Shown: positions 21,972 to 36,000 of the stretch, piece by piece
Layout: each line of letters begins with the position of its first letter
Position numbering within the stretch: the first letter of the stretch is position 1
The notes under the pieces: model-generated
What the model saw: the letters and a program-made list of their open reading frames with translations, nothing else
What the model was told of the DNA's origin: nothing
Database searches by the model: none
Assembly: GCA_963682055.1 (NCBI GenBank)
Contig: OY821747.1
Coordinates: 23,744,126-23,808,125, forward strand
Direction: 5' to 3'
DNA: 64,000 nt
Source: Primula veris
Taxonomy: Eukaryota > Streptophyta > Magnoliopsida > Ericales > Primulaceae
Made by a program: the position numbers and the translations under genes

Positions 21972-24837
21972 CTAATAATGATGTCTCGAAAGAAACTGTC
22001 TTCCGGTAAAAGTCTGCCCAAAAGACCAGCTAGGTGGGGCCACATTATAGGACACAACACTATGGCCATTACTCGTAGTGACGATAAAAGAGAGGCTTTG
22101 TCCATTAAGGTACGAGTTGCTTTGCCAATTTTGCCCCCAGTTCCTAGACATGGGTCGCCATTGGCTCCTCGAGCCCTTAATAGATACAGCATGAACGTCG
22201 CCAGCTCCACCTACGTTGGTAACCAGTACAAGATTGAAGTAGGAGTGCCCGTTGATGGTGAACCTTATCCCTCCTCTTCTTCTACAGGCCACCCTAGGAA
22301 TAGACAAAAGGGTAATTTGCCATCAGTACCAAATTTTAAGGAAGTAAGGTGTTGAAGTTGCTCAGGAAAATCTATTAAAAAGGTTAATTAATTTGCTGCA
22401 TATTTCAATCAACAAGTTGATTTATTTGAGTCAAAGAAGAAAATAGGTTCAGCTAGCTGAATACATGTTTTGAGTTTGAGTACTCTACAGTGACATGGAG
22501 GTGATTGTCCATTAGTGCTAATTGGCACTTAAGGTGATGAACTAGCACGGGGAAAATGATAGGCATGTTTGGTTGCAGCAGATAAGCTACCTTTTTCATA
22601 GTGAGGGAAAAAATAGATTCGTCCAGTTAAAGTTCTAGGTGTATATAGATCACTTAACCAAGAGAAAAGTTAGTTGGCAAACCGACTGCGCTGCAACTTT
22701 TACAAAAAAACAATTCAACCGTTTATTTCAATTGCCAAGTATGGTGATAAACTAGAATGAGGAAACTATATACATAACGTTTGTTTGGCTGAAACTTTTA
22801 AGTAAGTTAACATATGTGACTTTGAGAAACTTTTTGTCCATTCAATTCTACATTTCCTTCTTTTTAGTGAACGAAGATTATTAGTTAGCGAAGTCTAACC
22901 ATATGCATAGTGCACTGCAACTTATAAGGAAATTTATAAGCTTAGCTTAAGAACTGTTGCTAAACAGGCTTAGATGTATGTGCTTGCAATTTGGTAAAAG
23001 TATAATCATAATCTTTGTTCTTTTGCTCTCTTCAACAATTCTGAACTTGAACGCTTGTTTGGTTGCAGCTTTTAAGCATTTGAGTACAAGAAGAAAAGCT
23101 TGATTCGTCGGATCCAGAAATCTAGCTTTTCAGGCCAAAGTTTCTGATTAAGCTGGATACTTGAATACAGTCCAACTTTTTAGCATTTTCTTAAATAACC
23201 TTATAAAAATCGCAAACAAACAAGGCCAAGATTTGGTTGAAGGGGAAAACTAAGAGTCATATTACGCTTTTTGGTGTTTTGGAGGACGATGCACTGTGAA
23301 TTTGGGAATTTTCTAAAATTGCTCAAGATTTTGCATGTCATGGTGTCCCCTACCGCTCTTTGACCGTATCATAAATTAGGTATCAAAGAGCTTCCACATA
23401 ATAAGTGTAGCATTTTCTTGAAGGAAAAAAAGAAGCAAATCTGTTAGACATGTAGCTTATGTGAGCATATAAGATTACCTTCTAAAGGCAACAGGGACAA
23501 TCCCAGCTCTGTACTGAGCAATGTGTAGGAAAACAGGCTGAGCAAGGTCAAAATGGTAATTTGGAGGGTCACACCACCCTCCTGGTGGGCAAAAATTAGT
23601 GGCCGTTACTGTTATAGTCCCACGTAAGCACCATTTTGGGTCATTTACGCACTTGATTTCATAACAAGCACCGCAAGTTAACCCGTTTTGAAACATTGCT
23701 GTGCTTAGTGCCGCTGTATTCGTGCCATACCCTTGACTGTACAAATTCCCGTACCCACAAGCCCCGCCTGTATCAAAACATACCTTTGAATGCATCGTAG
23801 AGTTTATTTGGTTGCGACAGTTATTTGGTTTTATCTTTTAAGCTCCATTTTTTTTACTCGTAATTGCTTTGCATTTGGCTCGCTGGCTTAAAAGGTGTTT
23901 TTTTCAAAAAATGTTTTTGCCCTTGAAAAATGGGAGCTTAAGTAAATGAACTTAAACCTTTTTCTCAGGCTCAAGCAAACCATTTGAATTTTGAGCTACT
24001 AAGTTCTGCCAAGTAAGCCCATATAGTGCACAATAATTATGTGATCTATTATGCAAAGACAAGTGTTTAATTACTGAAATAATTGCCAACAAACCCCACC
24101 TGTATCATTATTGAGTATATACATATGGTTGTATCATATTGTGCAGTGTACATGGGTATTATTTGGTTGCATTTTTCAGTATAATAAGCTGGCTTATTTG
24201 AGGCTAGGAAAGAAGATTGTGCTCATCCAGCTTAATATCTTTAGTTTTCTGTCTAAGCTTGTTTGGTTGCAGCTCTTAAACAAATTATCTGGATTGTCTT
24301 TGAGTTTTTGGACTTTAGTGAACAGATACTCTTACCTAGCTTAAAGCTGCCAGCTTTTCAGTTCAAGCAAAAAACTAACCTTAAAAGGCTGCAAACAAAC
24401 AAGGCATCAATCTAGAAAACACAAAATATCAGCTTTTAAGTTAGCCAACCATTTGTAGTACAACAATGAAAATCTTAATTATAAAAACGCCACAACCAGA
24501 GGAAGCCACAATATCGAAAGTTTAAAAACTCTCAGCTTTCAATCTAGCCAACCATTTTAGCTTACAAGCTGTAACAACACAATGTCATATGTTATATAGA
24601 TGTATAGTTTCATAAAAAGTATAGTTTCATATATGTAACAACACAATAAGATTTTATATATAAAAAAAGGTATAGTTTCATATATATATATATACAACAT
24701 AGTAACATACCCATTGTCCCAGAAGCATCTCCACCTCCATAGAAAGTGGCATGAGCATTACTCCAACCCCAGTTGTGCCCTTCCACTAATGAGGACATAA
24801 ACAGCATTCCCACTAGTACTACCCCAAACACTGCCAT
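21972..24837 (-). CDS. EXPA: Alpha-expansin, three exons
   Basis: Minus-strand exons 24711-24837, 23479-23767 and 21972-22293 join in frame to 738 bases (245 residues plus TAG), all with GT/AG borders. Residues 1-20 ([20 protein letters not shown]) form a signal peptide. The start at 24837 is preferred over an in-frame ATG at 24909 because it gives this typical signal peptide. The DPBB (family-45-like) domain follows: [15 protein letters not shown], a Cys-rich stretch, then [11 protein letters not shown] with the diagnostic HFD motif. The C-terminal CBM63 domain starts near FRRVACRR and includes [20 protein letters not shown] and WGQNWQSN. Alpha-expansins are secreted and loosen cellulose-xyloglucan contacts at acid pH during growth. 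After the usual FTGRQF end there is an extra LSRHHY tail. Both introns (943 and 1185 bp) are long because of MITE-like insertions. A TATA-like sequence (minus TCTATTTATTC) lies near 24985. Probably functional. Confidence 0.92.
23054..23224. mobile_element. MITE-like element in expansin intron 1-2 region (intron 2 side, exon 2 to 3)
   Basis: Begins CTTGTTTGGTTGCAGCTTTT and ends with the inverted counterpart CGCAAACAAACAAG; 171 bp; no coding. It lies in the intron between exons 2 and 3 of the expansin gene. I could not fix a target duplication, so the superfamily is open. Confidence 0.6.
24258..24403. mobile_element. MITE-like element in the expansin intron between exons 1 and 2
   Basis: Begins CTTGTTTGGTTGCAGCTCTT and ends AAAGGCTGCAAACAAACAAG, so the ends are inverted repeats over about 22 bases with few mismatches; 146 bp. 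Interior has AGCTTTTCAGTT-type motifs shared with the copy at 23054-23224. No target duplication resolved. Confidence 0.65.
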
Positions 24838-25091
24838 TTTTTGCCTGCATAAATTAATATAAAGCCTTATAAAAAAAGTTATCTGCAGTGTAAGTAGTGA
24901 AAGTAACAAGAGAAGTTAAATGAAATTTACTTAGATGGAAATGAGTTTTTGAGTTGTGATGAAATTAGAAGGGGTATTGAGGGTGAATAAATAGAGAGTT
25001 GGACTAGTGGGAGTGAGCTTTCAAAGGAGCAATACAAGGTGACATATATGACAAGGTTCATCAAGTGCTTGGGGACCACATAATTGATGAA

Positions 25092-25283
25092 TTGTTTGGT
25101 TTTTGCTGTAATTTTTAAGCAAATAAATTGTCTTGTTTTAGACTGGAAAATACCAAAGTATATTCAGCTTGAGCTTTTGTAGTAGGCTTTCATACTTTAA
25201 ACTAGATGTCACCTTCTGTAAAGCTCAGCTTTTTAAGCTGACTTACTAACACATTACAGAGGTTGAAAGTTGCAACCAAACAA
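25092..25283. mobile_element. MITE-like element upstream of the expansin gene
   Basis: Begins TGTTTGGTTTTTGCTGTAAT and ends AAGTTGCAACCAAACAA; 192 bp, interior with AAGCTCAGCTTTTTAAGC. It is the same family as the two intronic copies and lies about 255 bases upstream of the start codon, in the presumed promoter. Confidence 0.6.
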
Positions 25284-28200
25284 AATTTGGACTTTGGTTG
25301 GCTTTAGTGGGGGTTAAAGAAGTCGTACAAGTTGGAAATGCAAGTGGTTTAATGGGCATAAGATTTGTGATTGTCAAAATCGACAAGATTCTACTACAGT
25401 ATTAGAGAAAATAAAGAGACAAATGTGGTTTTGAATATTTAATAGCATTGCATCTTATAATTATAAAAGTTATTTTTTTCTTTGTTGGGGTAAAAAAGGT
25501 AAACTTTTAAGTAGTAGTTATAAATATTCTGGTAGAAAATCAGGGGAGTTTGACAGAACAGAAGTACTTCCTGATGTCATAAGTGTTTTTACCGTTTCTG
25601 CAAAAAAATCGCATTCCATCTAGATATAAATCAAGTTTCTAGACATAAGCATGCATAATCAAGTGAAAACTTCTATTGAAGCAACTATCATATGGATCTA
25701 CAATAATCAAGTTGTGAGGTTTCATTAAAGTTAACGTTGTGAAATGACTTAGATGGACCACTCCTTTTTACAAGGACACACTTGCACATGATGGTGTGTA
25801 CTATGTTGCGATCAAATATCTTGGTGGTTTTAATGAAACCCATGTCTAGGGGAAAAGTTCAGTATATTGGTTGTGTTATTAATACTCGTTTTTACATTCT
25901 CTTACTTACCTTATTAGCTTAGGGGAGTATTTAGGGGAAGCTAAGTGCAGTTCATCGGTGGGCGACAACATCCCATAATTTCGAAAATTATGATTTTTTT
26001 CAAGTTTGATCATGTATTTTTACTAAAATACATTAAAATTAATGAATTGACACCCCCTCATTTTAATATTTTAAATTTTAGCAGCCCCATATAACCCTTG
26101 TGAGTATTAAATAAAAGTGTCCAGTAAAATTGATCTTCAGTTTTTCTAATGTGTACCTAAGCTTAAAAGTTATCTTTTCCAATAGTTATATTATTATAAT
26201 AAAGTCAAAGCTTGAGACGGGTTTATTTAAAGTGCATTTTATTGCAGTTCCTGCTTGCATGTAAAGGGAACCACTGATATGGAGAAATGAGTACCTATAA
26301 AACGAGCCACTGATGTGAATACTATAAAAAAGGTGTCACACCCCTCCTTATCCTTTAGTTGTGAAATTTGTCATCATATATAAAATATTAGTCATCATAT
26401 TACGAAACTGACACACAAAATTTTATGTATTTTACTATAAATTTGATGATTATAATATTTCAGCATCATCCATAGTTACAAAATATTATATACATATAAT
26501 TCAGTCTCACCCATACATAAATTCTAGCTCCGTCAAAGTAGTGATAACGTAGGTGTGACCAAAAAATTGCAGCCATGTGTCTAACTGGTTTACATAAACA
26601 AATGTCTTGAAAATGTGTTAAGAGCAACTTTTATTTCCAAATTAGTTCCCCTTAGAGTTTATCATCAATTTATGATTTTTTTTAAGTCCAGCTGTTCATT
26701 TTCTTCTAATGTTGACACGTAAAATTTACGATCACTGGTATCTTGGCGTATTCGAAACTTCAGTTTGCTGAAATATTAGCTCAAATACAAAAGGTAACAA
26801 GAACATGATATAACATGAGTGACTGAGATGAAAAGTTTCTTAAGGTGTATACAACATACTTATCCTTTGATTGCGATATTTTTCTAATTGTCTTGACATA
26901 TAGAAAAAGTTGGAAACATGCATGTGACCAGAAAATCTTAAATCTTATGCAATTAGTTAGTGCCATTTGGAAAATAGAGACCGGCTAAACTCATAGTGGG
27001 AATCCCATAAATTCACCACTTTCATGAGTGACTAGCGTAGATGAAAGGCGGAACCAGAATTTATTTATGAGTGAGCTGAATTACATGTATATGCTACTTT
27101 GTAATTATAGGGGTGCTGAATACTATAATAGTCAAACTTTCAGTAAAATATATGAATTTTTTTTCGTGTTTTCCGTATTATGCAAAGTGCGCCCTTTTCA
27201 ACCAGCAGGATAATATTTGCAGCTCAGTAGTTCTTTTTTTCCATTTTAGTTTTTACTTTTTAGGTGTGTTTTGTGTCATTGTGCGAGGGAATATATAAAA
27301 GATGTGCATATGACTAGTTTGCTATTTGCATGTGTCGGCAGTTAGTTATCATTTATTGACCTTAGTATATCTGTAAAAAAGATGGATCCAAATGTATTAA
27401 ATACGAAATTGCAGAAACAAGATTCAAAGTGCTAGATATCAGAGTGATATGCTCTTTAGCATTAATTGTGATATGAAATCAGCACTGTGATTATAACAAA
27501 CTTCAATCTTCTCTTCCATATTATCTTGAAAGTTGGAATTAACTAGGTGTGGATAGTCGGGATGCGGTCTCCACCCCGTTTTGAAATTAAAAATTGATTA
27601 CGATTTTTCTCTATTTAGTCTGATTAAAATCTCGATAGCGTTCCAGCCCCCAATATTGTGGGGGGAAAAAAACGATATAGAATATCAGCTACTCGATTTC
27701 GGTTTCTTGTATTTGTCCATTCTTATAAACCATCCACTCGAAAACGAAAAATATATACTCTATATATTTACGAAAAATATAATACACAGAATGGAACTAA
27801 GGAAGTTTCCTTTTCAAACATAAGAAACAATTTCTGCTTCCCAAAATACGGTATGAGTTATGACTCAAAAAAAGTTGCTTTCTCGGAAGAAAATGACTTG
27901 GCATGAGTAATTCTGGTGACTGGGGGAAAACAACAACATATTTATTGTAGTACTATGCAAAAATAGTGAAAGTTTAACGTATGAACATGGGTATGTGGGC
28001 CTTTTAGGGGTGCTTGAGACTGATGCAACTCTTGTAGTGGACCTCAAATTTGTTACCTTGTGGTCATTTTAGGGACCTATTTGTAAAAATTATTTCCCTG
28101 TATTCACTGTGCTCGTGAGGACACCGACTAATGCTGGTTTCATAACTTGAAAACTCATATCATACTTTTCATTTTAGCATCTTACAAGACAAAGGCTAAA

Positions 28201-30064
28201 AGAAGATTGTCTAACATTAAGGAGAAGGGTTCTATAAAGCGAGCTTAAGCGTAATTTGGGCAGAGCTTGAATGGTAGGCGGAACTTAGGAGACTAACAGA
28301 TGTGACGGAACTTAGCGGATTCGGCGTGATTAACTGTAATTAAGCGTTTGACGACCTATTTCGGTGTACAACCTACCTTGCGCTTACAGAATATAGATAA
28401 TTTGTGTTAAGTATGATGGAATTCAATACCTATCGTGTAGGATTGCGTACGTGGAGAGCAAATGATCTGTAGTTTCAAAATTGCAAATTGGCTTTATTGT
28501 AGATAAATATCTGAACGAGCTAACTATGTTAAAATGATGCGGAATTTTCATTTAGAGTTTGCTAGTCGTGAATATTACTATTTAGTCCTTCTCCTTCCCT
28601 TGCTGAAGTGAGTCAGTGGGCATCGGCGCACTTAAAACTGTTTAGTATAGAATCACACTAAAGGTAGTTCCTCAAATGGCAATCGGCTGTATAGACTTTT
28701 GGTACTTGAAACACAATTGAGTCGGAGCAAATGAATTGAATTTGATATGAAACGGCCATTTGGTTTCATGATTCTATGGTTTTCACTCACTTTTTTATAT
28801 AAAAATATGACAAAAAGGTATAAATCGATGCAAGGAGAACATTCTCTTTTTTTAAGTCGCGGTAATCTCCTTGCAGCAATCGTTGCCTTCATGAATGTGT
28901 TTGGGAGAATGTAGCTTTCGGATTTTGAATACAGAATGATCACTTGGGTTTTCTATCAGAAAATTCAATTTTCACAATCAATTTTATGGCCAATATCATA
29001 AATTAAAAACTCCATGTGTATGTCAGTGTGGGTTGATCACCAACCAGCATCTAAGATCCATTTCTTAATTGACCTTAAATCTTCCAGCTATTGTAAGTAT
29101 GGTTTCTTGTTTTCCAGAAAAAAATGAATTATTGTCATTAAATAAATGGACCATATGCTAACTGCAAAGATGGGTCATCGTTAGAAACAAATACATTTAC
29201 AGTGAGCATAGATTAAGAACTCACTGAAATGGACCCTCCTCACTAAAGCCGGAATATGATATCACAAAACTTTTCTGAAGGAAATTATGTAGGGGGCGAG
29301 TTGTTAATCTAGAAAATAATTTGCAATCAAATGGCGTGTTTATCCAGAAAACCATTATTAGATTTTCATTTCTTGTTAATAGATTCATGAAATCACCATC
29401 ATATGGTATAAACTATAAACTATAAATGGGGAATTTGTCTATGATAATCCATCATTAACTAATAACACGGTAATGGTATAATGTGTCGCACGTTCTGAAC
29501 AATGATCAACTTTGTATCGGGGCAGATCCTTGTAGGCACAAGGGGAGTAGCACAAGGGGAGTCGTAGTGTTAGCTTGTATAGCGGGCTTTCAACAACTAA
29601 AAAAGATGATTTTCAATTAGAAAAATGTCAATAAATTTTGTCAAATAAAGCTCAACACAGGCACAAGGAGAAAGTGCACAACAGATCACAGGACCATTAC
29701 AACCACATTCATAAACAATGATGGAAACCTACCCAAGAAACATGCATAAATGATAGGGACACAATTGATCTATGCTCCTAAGATCGCATCCATGATCTAT
29801 GCTCCTAAGAACGCATGCTGGCAACACATAACACGCACAAATGTAACAAAAATACCAATAGGAAAATCATTGAAGAACCATTAACATATTGCGAATAAAA
29901 TGAATTCGGTCAAATTTTTATCAAAATATGTTTTACAGCAATAGAACCACATGCTTCCTCCTTTCAAGCTTTAACAAATCACTAAACACATCTTCCAGAA
30001 AGTATACTGCTAATGAAAAACACTTCTTCTTTGCCATAAAATTGAATCCTGTTTACATCACTCT
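25284..30064. other. 4.8-kb region without a recognised gene
   Basis: Expansin 5' flank on the left, PTB 3' flank on the right (minus strand). Several short frames of 60-96 codons occur on both strands, none with recognisable motifs or splice logic. A 27-bp phrase (GATCTATGCTCCTAAG...) is tandemly duplicated at 29767 and 29794. GCACAAGGGGAGT is repeated at about 29536 and 29550. Nothing else identified. Confidence 0.5.
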
Positions 30065-33000
30065 CTAACCATAATATGGATGTTGACCTGGAACAGGAGC
30101 ACCGCCAGGTGGCATATTTGGCTGATACATAGGTTGAGATACGCCTTGGGCGGGGCCTACTTGCCCAGGAAACTGCATTGCTCCTCGAGGATTATACCAA
30201 GCTGGTGCTGTATAAACGCCAGTAGGCTGTTGCATTACTAGCATATTTTGTTGGGGGATGGTATAATCTCTACTTTTATCACTGGACCCCTATACCAAAT
30301 ATGAACAACTAGTTAAGCCTAGAGAAAATTTTCAGCAGATAAAAAATTAATTGAAGAATCAAATTTCAAGAAGCATACATTATATCGACAACCATTATAT
30401 GGTACATGGAAATTTTTACTGTGACCAAAGTCCAAATTGTTTCTTTTCATGCCCCGTAATTTTAAGCAGAAACATTATTTGAAAACACTAATTTATTATA
30501 CCTTTATATTGAGATCAGTATGATGAGAGTATGATAGATGAAGCTTACAATAGCCACCATCATATATGCAGTGTCCCTCTAAAGATTCTTTAGCAATGGA
30601 AGCCGTTGTTACATCTGTGTAATAAATAATAAGTTTATGAATAAGAATAAGAGGATTACAAATTTGTAAAAGCAATAAATATTGAAATACACAGCATTAA
30701 TCCATGAAGTGTTCAAGTACAGAACCAACCTGGATATTGTACAAGAGCTTGAGTCCCACCGTTCTTATCGAATATGGTTATTTTCTGAACAGTGCCATAT
30801 GACGAGAAAACCTGGATTATGTCAACATACCATAAGAACCTCGCACCAAATTAATTAGCTACACTTTTGTAAAAAAAAAAAAAAAGTAGCAATATTAATC
30901 ACCGTATGAAGAACGTCTACTGTAACAGCGTATTGCATATTTTCAATAGCAGCAAGGAGGACGCAACTGTTGAGTTCTATCCTTTTTCCATCGGGGCCCA
31001 TACCCGGCTGCATAATGATGCTAATTAGTTATTTCTTAAGAGATCTTATAAACAGTGAACCTAAAAGTGAATACAACTACCTGAACTGTTCCCTCCATAG
31101 CAGTAGGATTAACAGGAAGGTATGGGTTTGTATAATCCCTGTAAAATTGAAAACATGAAAAACATATCCACATTACTATATAATAGAGTAATCAACAAGA
31201 ATGCTAAATTTCACAGGATATCTAGAAACACATGACCAATATTTTCAATGTTTTCAATGTTGATAAAGGTACCAGTTTATGGAAAAGAAACTCAAAGAGG
31301 GAAGCAAAAGTCTAATTTAATAGCAGGATTGGTTAAATATGCACACGGGAATGATAGGGGATAGATTCGATAGAATGATAACAATTTTTGGGAGAAAGAA
31401 CAAATTTGACTCCTACATAAATTTTGAAGAATTCATGAGATAAATCAAGGGAAAAGTTCTCAGTACGGCAGTTAAAATAAAATTATGGTTTAAGCAAGGT
31501 GATGAGATAAAGAAAGATATTAAGAGGCCATGACAAAGACATTTGCATTAGCTGCCTAGCTAAACTTGACCCTTAAATGACAGAAAACAACAGATGTCGA
31601 CCAGAAATGTTTCATATGTCAAGTCACAACAAAAAAATGTAGTGACAGTTGTAAAAAAATTAAATGGATCAAACCAAGATAGGCACAATAAAACTCGATA
31701 AAATTAATGGCTCTGATAAGTAAATATTTACCTGCTTCGATGAGATTGGAACTTGATATTTAGGTCAGGATGAGCAGAGTATGAAATCCGCAAGTTACAA
31801 GAAGAAACCCCTTCTGGCAGAAGATACCTGAAATTTATTATATTGAAGTCTGAGATTATAGAACTTTAATCCAGGTTAGGTAGGCTAAAAACAAATATAT
31901 GAAATTGTACTCAGGTATGCTTCTTCCATGTAGTGCTTCGCTTGCAGAGGATGCTGTCTGAACATCAGTGAATTGAATAAGTGCCTGCAAACAAATAAGT
32001 TTAACACCCAAATGGACAAAACTATGCAGTACTTGAGATTTTAAAAAGAAAACTAAAGATGGACCACCTGAAAGCCTGCTGCTTTCTCAAAAGTGGCAAT
32101 TTTATGCACAAAGCCAAAACTTGAAAAAACCTGCAACATGTTTTTACCGATTCATAAGCATGGCATCCAAGTAAGAGTAACCAAATAATTTACAATTTAG
32201 TAAAAATCCTTTATAGTACAAAGGAAATATGCTGAAATAACAATCAGATGAGTGCAGAATGACACCTGTATATGAAAGCGTGAAGCACATGATAAGAAAT
32301 CCAGACTGTCTCAAATAAAAAAAGCTAAATGAGAACCATTATAACTAGTTCATCAAATTTTATAGAAATGATATCACTGTCTATAAAGAAAAGCAACCAT
32401 AACAAGATTTCAAGTCGCCGGGCAATTAAATATAACAAAAACAACAAGTCGAGTAGTTTTTACTGCTCCTTTTTTCTCCTATTTCTTTTTTACGAGGAGT
32501 GCGGAAAAAAAAAATGAGCACCAGTCTATTATACTTTTCTCCATTTTGTCTACCGAAATTTAAGGGTCAGTTAATTGCAATTATTTCATCTGAAAAATGA
32601 GATTGAAAACAACTTGTTATTTTAGGATCAAAGTTTATTCTTAAGAAATTTCTCATCCGTAACAATTTCTATTGTGGAATCCTTGCACCAAACAGAGCCT
32701 AAGAGTAACAGAGAGAAAAAATTCTTCCAAGATGCTACACATAAAAAACCAAAGAAAAAAATGAATTGCATAGACTTTATAGTTGATAGTCCACAACAAA
32801 ATAACTCTGAGAAAGACAGAACATAATATGTGTACTTCGGAAAGTAAGTTGCATAGTTATATCACATACCAAATGAATAACATCAATGCTGACAGAACCA
32901 GCCTCTACACCTTCGATTGAGACCAATAAGACATTTCCTGGTACATCTCCTGGACCCTTGCTGTTAGTAATTTCGTTTCTATTAGAATACTGAATGTATA

Positions 33001-36000
33001 CTGTTTTTTCACGAATCTGCGCTGGCTCGGAAGATGAAGCATAATATGAAACCATGTTAATAGCCTGACTTTGCTCTGCCTGTCATGCAAAATCATTTGT
33101 CTTTAGAGTTTCTTCAAATAAAAAATACAAAAGTTCAAACGAAATACAAACTTGCTGCCCACTTGCTGCCATTGTGCATGGCTAGGCACTTAATAAAGCA
33201 GTAAACATGTGACCAAGCAGCAAAAGATTTTGGACTTCTAGTTCACAATATAACTGTGAATTGAAAATTAAGTGTACAAATGAACATTGACATGTTCTTC
33301 TATAAAAGAACTGTTATGTGCCCGCTCGTGGAACTTTACGACATCGAATTCGAAGTTCATACCATAATTGTTCTTCTGAATGAATTTCAGTCCTTCATTA
33401 ATTGGTTGATGGAAACTACAACAGAAAAAACTTTCAATGAAGGACATTAAAAAAAATTTGGAATCTCAACCATTATTTATGAGCAGAAGAACTGCACTTA
33501 TAGATTAACTTACTAAAGAAAAAGGTGCTGTTTTACAGCCTGGCTCTTAAGATTTATTAATTTTATTTTTATTAACCACTTTAGATCACTGCATATCCTG
33601 GAATCTACTGTTTCAATAAACAATTAAACATTCTTTAATAAGGGCTAACTAGTTCTAACTGGCCAAACTCTGACAATACTATAAAATATGCATGAAGGTA
33701 TATGTTGTTGTTATAGTAGGTGCATACTTATTTTATTTGTACAGAAACTGAGATGAATCAAAAAATATGTCCTGTGAAATGTGAATGTGTGTGTGTGGTG
33801 GTGTGTCTGTACATCTAATGCATGGTGAAACTAACATAAACTGATGTACATATGATTGTATATGTAATTTTATCATCGGTGTACACTAATTCTAAATTTG
33901 CCTAACAGGATTTAGCACATTGACTCAAGTATGTGTACATGATGTTCCTATAGATGCTTACTAATTCGGTTTATCCCAAAATGAAATTAATAGTAAGATG
34001 GTAGAGTAAGTACATATGTATATATAATGTATTACTATGATGTTAAAATATGTGCTTAACAGTTTTAAATTTTAATTGGCCAACACGACTAGAACTTCTT
34101 AACACATACAATAAGCATGCGAGTATGGAAAATGTTATTATAGCTGCTTACTTAACTCCAAATCTCTAATGGGCTAAACTTACATCAATTCTGGCACACT
34201 TTATATGCTTATATGCATGAATAGGGCTGGCTTCGGTCCGGTTCGGTTCGGTTTTTAGCAAAACCGAAACCGAGCATATTTTTCGGTTCGGTTTTTTCCG
34301 GTTTCGGTCTTTTTATTTTTTGGACCGAACCGGACCAGTTTTTTTCGGTCCAGTTTCGGATTTTCGGTCTTTTTCGGTTTTATTGAAAACCGAAACCGAC
34401 CCGAATTTTTTTCGGTTTCGGTCTTTTTCGGTTCGGTTCGGTTTTTCCAATTTTTCGCCCAGCCCTATGCATGAACATAAAGTCATAAACTAAACCAAAG
34501 TCAGTAGGCGGGTCAAGATGAACATAGGGGACTGTGTGCAAAAGAGGCATTTTTTCAACTCTTTTTTTTTAGATTCTAACATATTATCGTCGAGTAAATA
34601 TAATCTGCAAGCTAACATGAGATGTTAAGTTTAAAGACACGTTTATTCAACCATGATTTAATAAAACATCCAACAACATCTGACATAATTAAAATTTGCA
34701 TAAACATAACATATTTTCAAAAGTACAATATAAGTGCCAAATCGGCAGCTCCAGGTGACATGCCAATGCCTAGTGCAAAGCATTAAAAACGTGACTCCTT
34801 ATTGGTTGGATTGCCAGAATGACAAAAACTCTTAACATATACAAATATGAAGTCATTACACATGTATGGACAATATTACTGCATTATAGGTCCTTACTGA
34901 ATCTAATGGGCGAAACTGCATAATTTCTAGTACACAGCTATAGATAATGAGTGTATTATTTTGTTATCAGCCTTGGTATCCGTAAGCAAACTGAGATAAA
35001 ATCCAGTAGCATTCAACGCAGGAATAAATATAAATTACTCTAAAATTGAGAAACTGATGTGAATTCCAACAAAATAAATACCCATGTAGGGGAACTAATT
35101 AAATTTGTGTTAGGTTGAGCCAAAAAAATTTAAAGAGAGTGAGAGGGCTGGTAACTCTAGCGACTAGCACACTAACTATTTTTTTGTAAAATATTGTTAT
35201 AGGCTCTAACTAGGCACACAGTAGTAAAAATAAAGACACGTATATATAGGTGCAGTTATATAGAAAGTGGGTACGAATTCGACAAAGGCCTGGTTGAACT
35301 TGAACTTAGTGCCGCCGCAAGGAGTTAAAGAACAGGTTTTCACAAATTTGATAAAGGGCTTCTCTTACACGACATAGTAAGTACGCTTGTATGCATAATG
35401 TTGTTACAGGCCTTAATAAATCTGATTGGGCAAACTAAGATGAGTCCTCGCAGCATCGTTAAGTTTAAAAGAAAAACTAACTAGGGACTTTTTTGCTTGC
35501 ATTCCTAAAGCAAATAAGCTGGTCAACCAAAATTGCCAGCCTTCAAGCAACAACGAAGAAAGTCATGCTTAAAAATTGCAACCAAACAATACCTCATTAA
35601 ACCATATGTTAACAAATTTGTAAACCAAGGTTGTTGCAACGAAACAAGCCATTAAATTTAGATGCAATGAAAATTGTAAGCAAAAAGAGCAAAAAAACGA
35701 AGCGTAAATGTTACAACCTAGCAAAGGCTAATCGGCATAGTTGCTTCCTAACTTTTTAAGCTTGTCAACAAAATCCAGTCCAGTTTTAGCTAGTTTCATT
35801 TTATTGGGCAAACTGAGATGTAACTTGAAAGTATAACACAACAGAGTAAGTATGTATGCATAATGTTGTTACAGGCTTAATAACTCGAATTGAACAAAAC
35901 TCATTCTAGCAGCATTGTGTAACAATTTAAATGTTGTTATTCTAAATTACTGGGCAAAACCCAGATGAATTCTAACAGTATCATATATGAATATCTATGT

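Noticed and set aside
21978..22355. 125-codon plus-strand frame
   Set aside because: Antisense of expansin exon 3; the minus-strand frame has clear expansin motifs and splice sites.
27581..27906. Overlapping 80-82-codon frames
   Set aside because: Two overlapping frames in AT-rich sequence without motifs or codon bias; no evidence of a gene.
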